From: an uncultured Chloroflexota bacterium | GTDB taxonomy: Bacteria; Chloroflexota; Dehalococcoidia; Dehalococcoidales; RBG-16-60-22 | DNA length: 5,997 bases | NCBI GenBank assembly: GCA_903915565.1 | Contig: CAIWTG010000192.1 | Span: 1 to 5,997, forward strand | Direction: 5' to 3' | Notes under the pieces: model-generated | What the model saw: the letters and a program-made list of their open reading frames with translations, nothing else | Database searches by the model: none | What the model was told of the DNA's origin: nothing | In this document: piece after piece, positions 5,011-5,997 of the stretch | Layout of the letters: each line of letters starts with the position of its first letter | How positions within the stretch are numbered: position 1 is the stretch's first letter | Program-made: the position numbers and the translations under genes

Positions 5011-5997
5011 TTGGCTGGACTATTAGTCCCAAAAATTGAATGCACCGAACAGGCAGAAAAGTTCGGACGGTTCGTGGCTGAACCGCTGGAGAAGGGGTTT
5101 GGGATTACCCTGGGTAATTCCTTACGCCGCGTTTTACTTGGCTATCTTTCTGGGGCAGCGGTAACCCAAGTAAGAATCGACGGCGTCCAGCATGAGTTTA
5201 CGGTCATCCCCAACGCCAAAGAAGACGTTATTGAATTTCTCCTCAATATTAAAGAGATAAGGCTAAAGCCGCTATCCGACCACGGCAGCACACTGATTCT
5301 AGAAAAATCGGGTGAGGGCCGGGTGTGCGCTTCAGACATTAAGCAAAGCACCGATTTTGAAATTACCAATCCGGAGTTGTGCCTGATTACACTAAACAGC
5401 TCCAAAGCCAAGCTCTATGTTGAGCTGGACGTGGAACTGGGGTCAGGTTTCCGGGGGGCTGAATCCACCGATAATATGCCGGTGGGCACGATACCGGTAG
5501 ACGCTATTTTCACGCCGATACGCAAAGTGAACTATACCGTTGAGCCGACGCACCTCGGGCGGGAAACCAGCCGCGAGAGATTGACGATAGACGTCTGGAC
5601 GGACGGCACGATGCTGCCGGTTGACGCCATCAGCCGCGCCGCCGCTATCCTGATAGAGCAACTAACGCCCTTCCAGGATTACGTGAAAATCTCGCAGATG
5701 AAGGACGAAGAAAGACTCATCCGCCTCTCCATCCCCGACGAGAAATACAACATGCCCGTCGACCAGTTGGACCTATCGGTACGCACGATGAACTGCCTGC
5801 GGCGCAGCAATATCAGCACCGTTGGCGAGCTTATCGCCAAAGGGCCGAAAGAGCTCATGAAGCTGCGCAACTTCGGGCAGAAATCATACCAGGAAATTGA
5901 GGATAAACTCTCTTCAATTGGGCTTTCGTTAAATCCAAAAGCAGAGCCTATCGGCGAATTAGAGGACGAAGAACCGGAAGAAGAGGAAGAAAAACCG
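5011..5997 (+). CDS. rpoA: DNA-directed RNA polymerase subunit alpha, 3' end open
   Basis: Alpha dimerises to nucleate assembly of beta and beta' and touches upstream promoter DNA and activators through its C-terminal domain. 329 codons are visible with no stop before the window ends. The N-terminal domain shows VAEPLEKGFGITLGNSLRR (22-40), the assembly core, then HEFTVIPNAKEDV (61-73), GTIPVDAIFTPIRKVNY (159-175), ERLTIDVWTDGT (189-200) and SRAAAILIEQLTPF (208-221). A linker leads to the C-terminal domain at about 249-307, with Arg258 and Asn261 (SVRTMNCL) and Gly289, Lys291 and Ser292 (NFGQKS), matching the E. coli DNA-contact residues Arg265, Asn268, Gly296, Lys298 and Ser299. After LSSIGLSL the tail is rich in Glu (11 of residues 312-329 acidic). 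TTG 5011 is supported by its ribosome binding site and by the MAGLLVPKIE N-terminus. rplQ would be the expected next gene. Confidence 0.97.
   Translation, partial: MAGLLVPKIECTEQAEKFGRFVAEPLEKGFGITLGNSLRRVLLGYLSGAAVTQVRIDGVQHEFTVIPNAKEDVIEFLLNIKEIRLKPLSDHGSTLILEKSGEGRVCASDIKQSTDFEITNPELCLITLNSSKAKLYVELDVELGSGFRGAESTDNMPVGTIPVDAIFTPIRKVNYTVEPTHLGRETSRERLTIDVWTDGTMLPVDAISRAAAILIEQLTPFQDYVKISQMKDEERLIRLSIPDEKYNMPVDQLDLSVRTMNCLRRSNISTVGELIAKGPKELMKLRNFGQKSYQEIEDKLSSIGLSLNPKAEPIGELEDEEPEEEEEKP

Noticed and set aside
64..5870. Open frames on the minus strand and in alternative + frames throughout, for example 1200-1451, 1732-2061, 2871-3299 and 5142-5411.
   Set aside because: Each lies inside a confidently identified gene on the + strand, shows no recognisable domain, and is explained by codon bias of the real gene.

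Overview
The window is a stretch of the conserved bacterial spc–alpha ribosomal protein gene cluster, read entirely on the + strand. Gene order is rplO (5' end cut off), secY, adk, map, infA, rpmJ, rpsM, rpsK, rpsD, rpoA (3' end cut off). The order with adk-map-infA-rpmJ between secY and rpsM, and with rpsD directly before rpoA, is common in Gram-positive bacteria and Chloroflexota and differs from E. coli, where adk, map and infA lie elsewhere. Several protein features look to me most like Chloroflexota, probably class Dehalococcoidia: the RpoA C-terminal domain (SVRTMNCLR, NFGQKS), the SecY plug/TM2 motif MGVYPYI, the Cys4 adenylate kinase, and the zinc-binding forms of S4 and L36. This is a judgement from memory of the families, not a search result, and I hold it at moderate confidence.

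Layout: 1-454 end of L15; 435-1739 SecY, starting inside rplO; 1748-2389 adenylate kinase; 2402-3178 methionine aminopeptidase; 3171-3389 IF-1, overlapping map by 8 nt; 3407-3520 L36, a 37-codon gene; 3530-3919 S13; 3947-4339 S11; 4352-4987 S4; 5011-5997 RNA polymerase alpha, still open at the window edge. All gaps are 27 nt or shorter, no stretch lacks genes, and I see no terminator, convincing internal promoter, RNA gene, mobile element or CRISPR. The window reads as the interior of one long transcript, with its promoter and terminator outside.

The genes form a growth-coupled set. L15, L36, S13, S11 and S4 build the ribosome and IF-1 starts translation. Methionine aminopeptidase trims new proteins, SecY exports membrane and secreted proteins, adenylate kinase balances adenine nucleotides, and alpha nucleates RNA polymerase. 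Four of the nine visible starts are GTG or TTG (adk, map, rpsK, rpoA), each supported by a Shine-Dalgarno sequence and by family N-termini.

I find no undescribed system here. The most notable detail is in S11: the near-invariant Pro-His-Asn-Gly motif, whose Asn becomes isoaspartate in E. coli, reads Pro-His-Ala-Gly. Smaller points are a cluster of consensus departures in the S13 C-terminal region, a short element that could pair with the rpsK Shine-Dalgarno, and a glutamate-rich tail on alpha.
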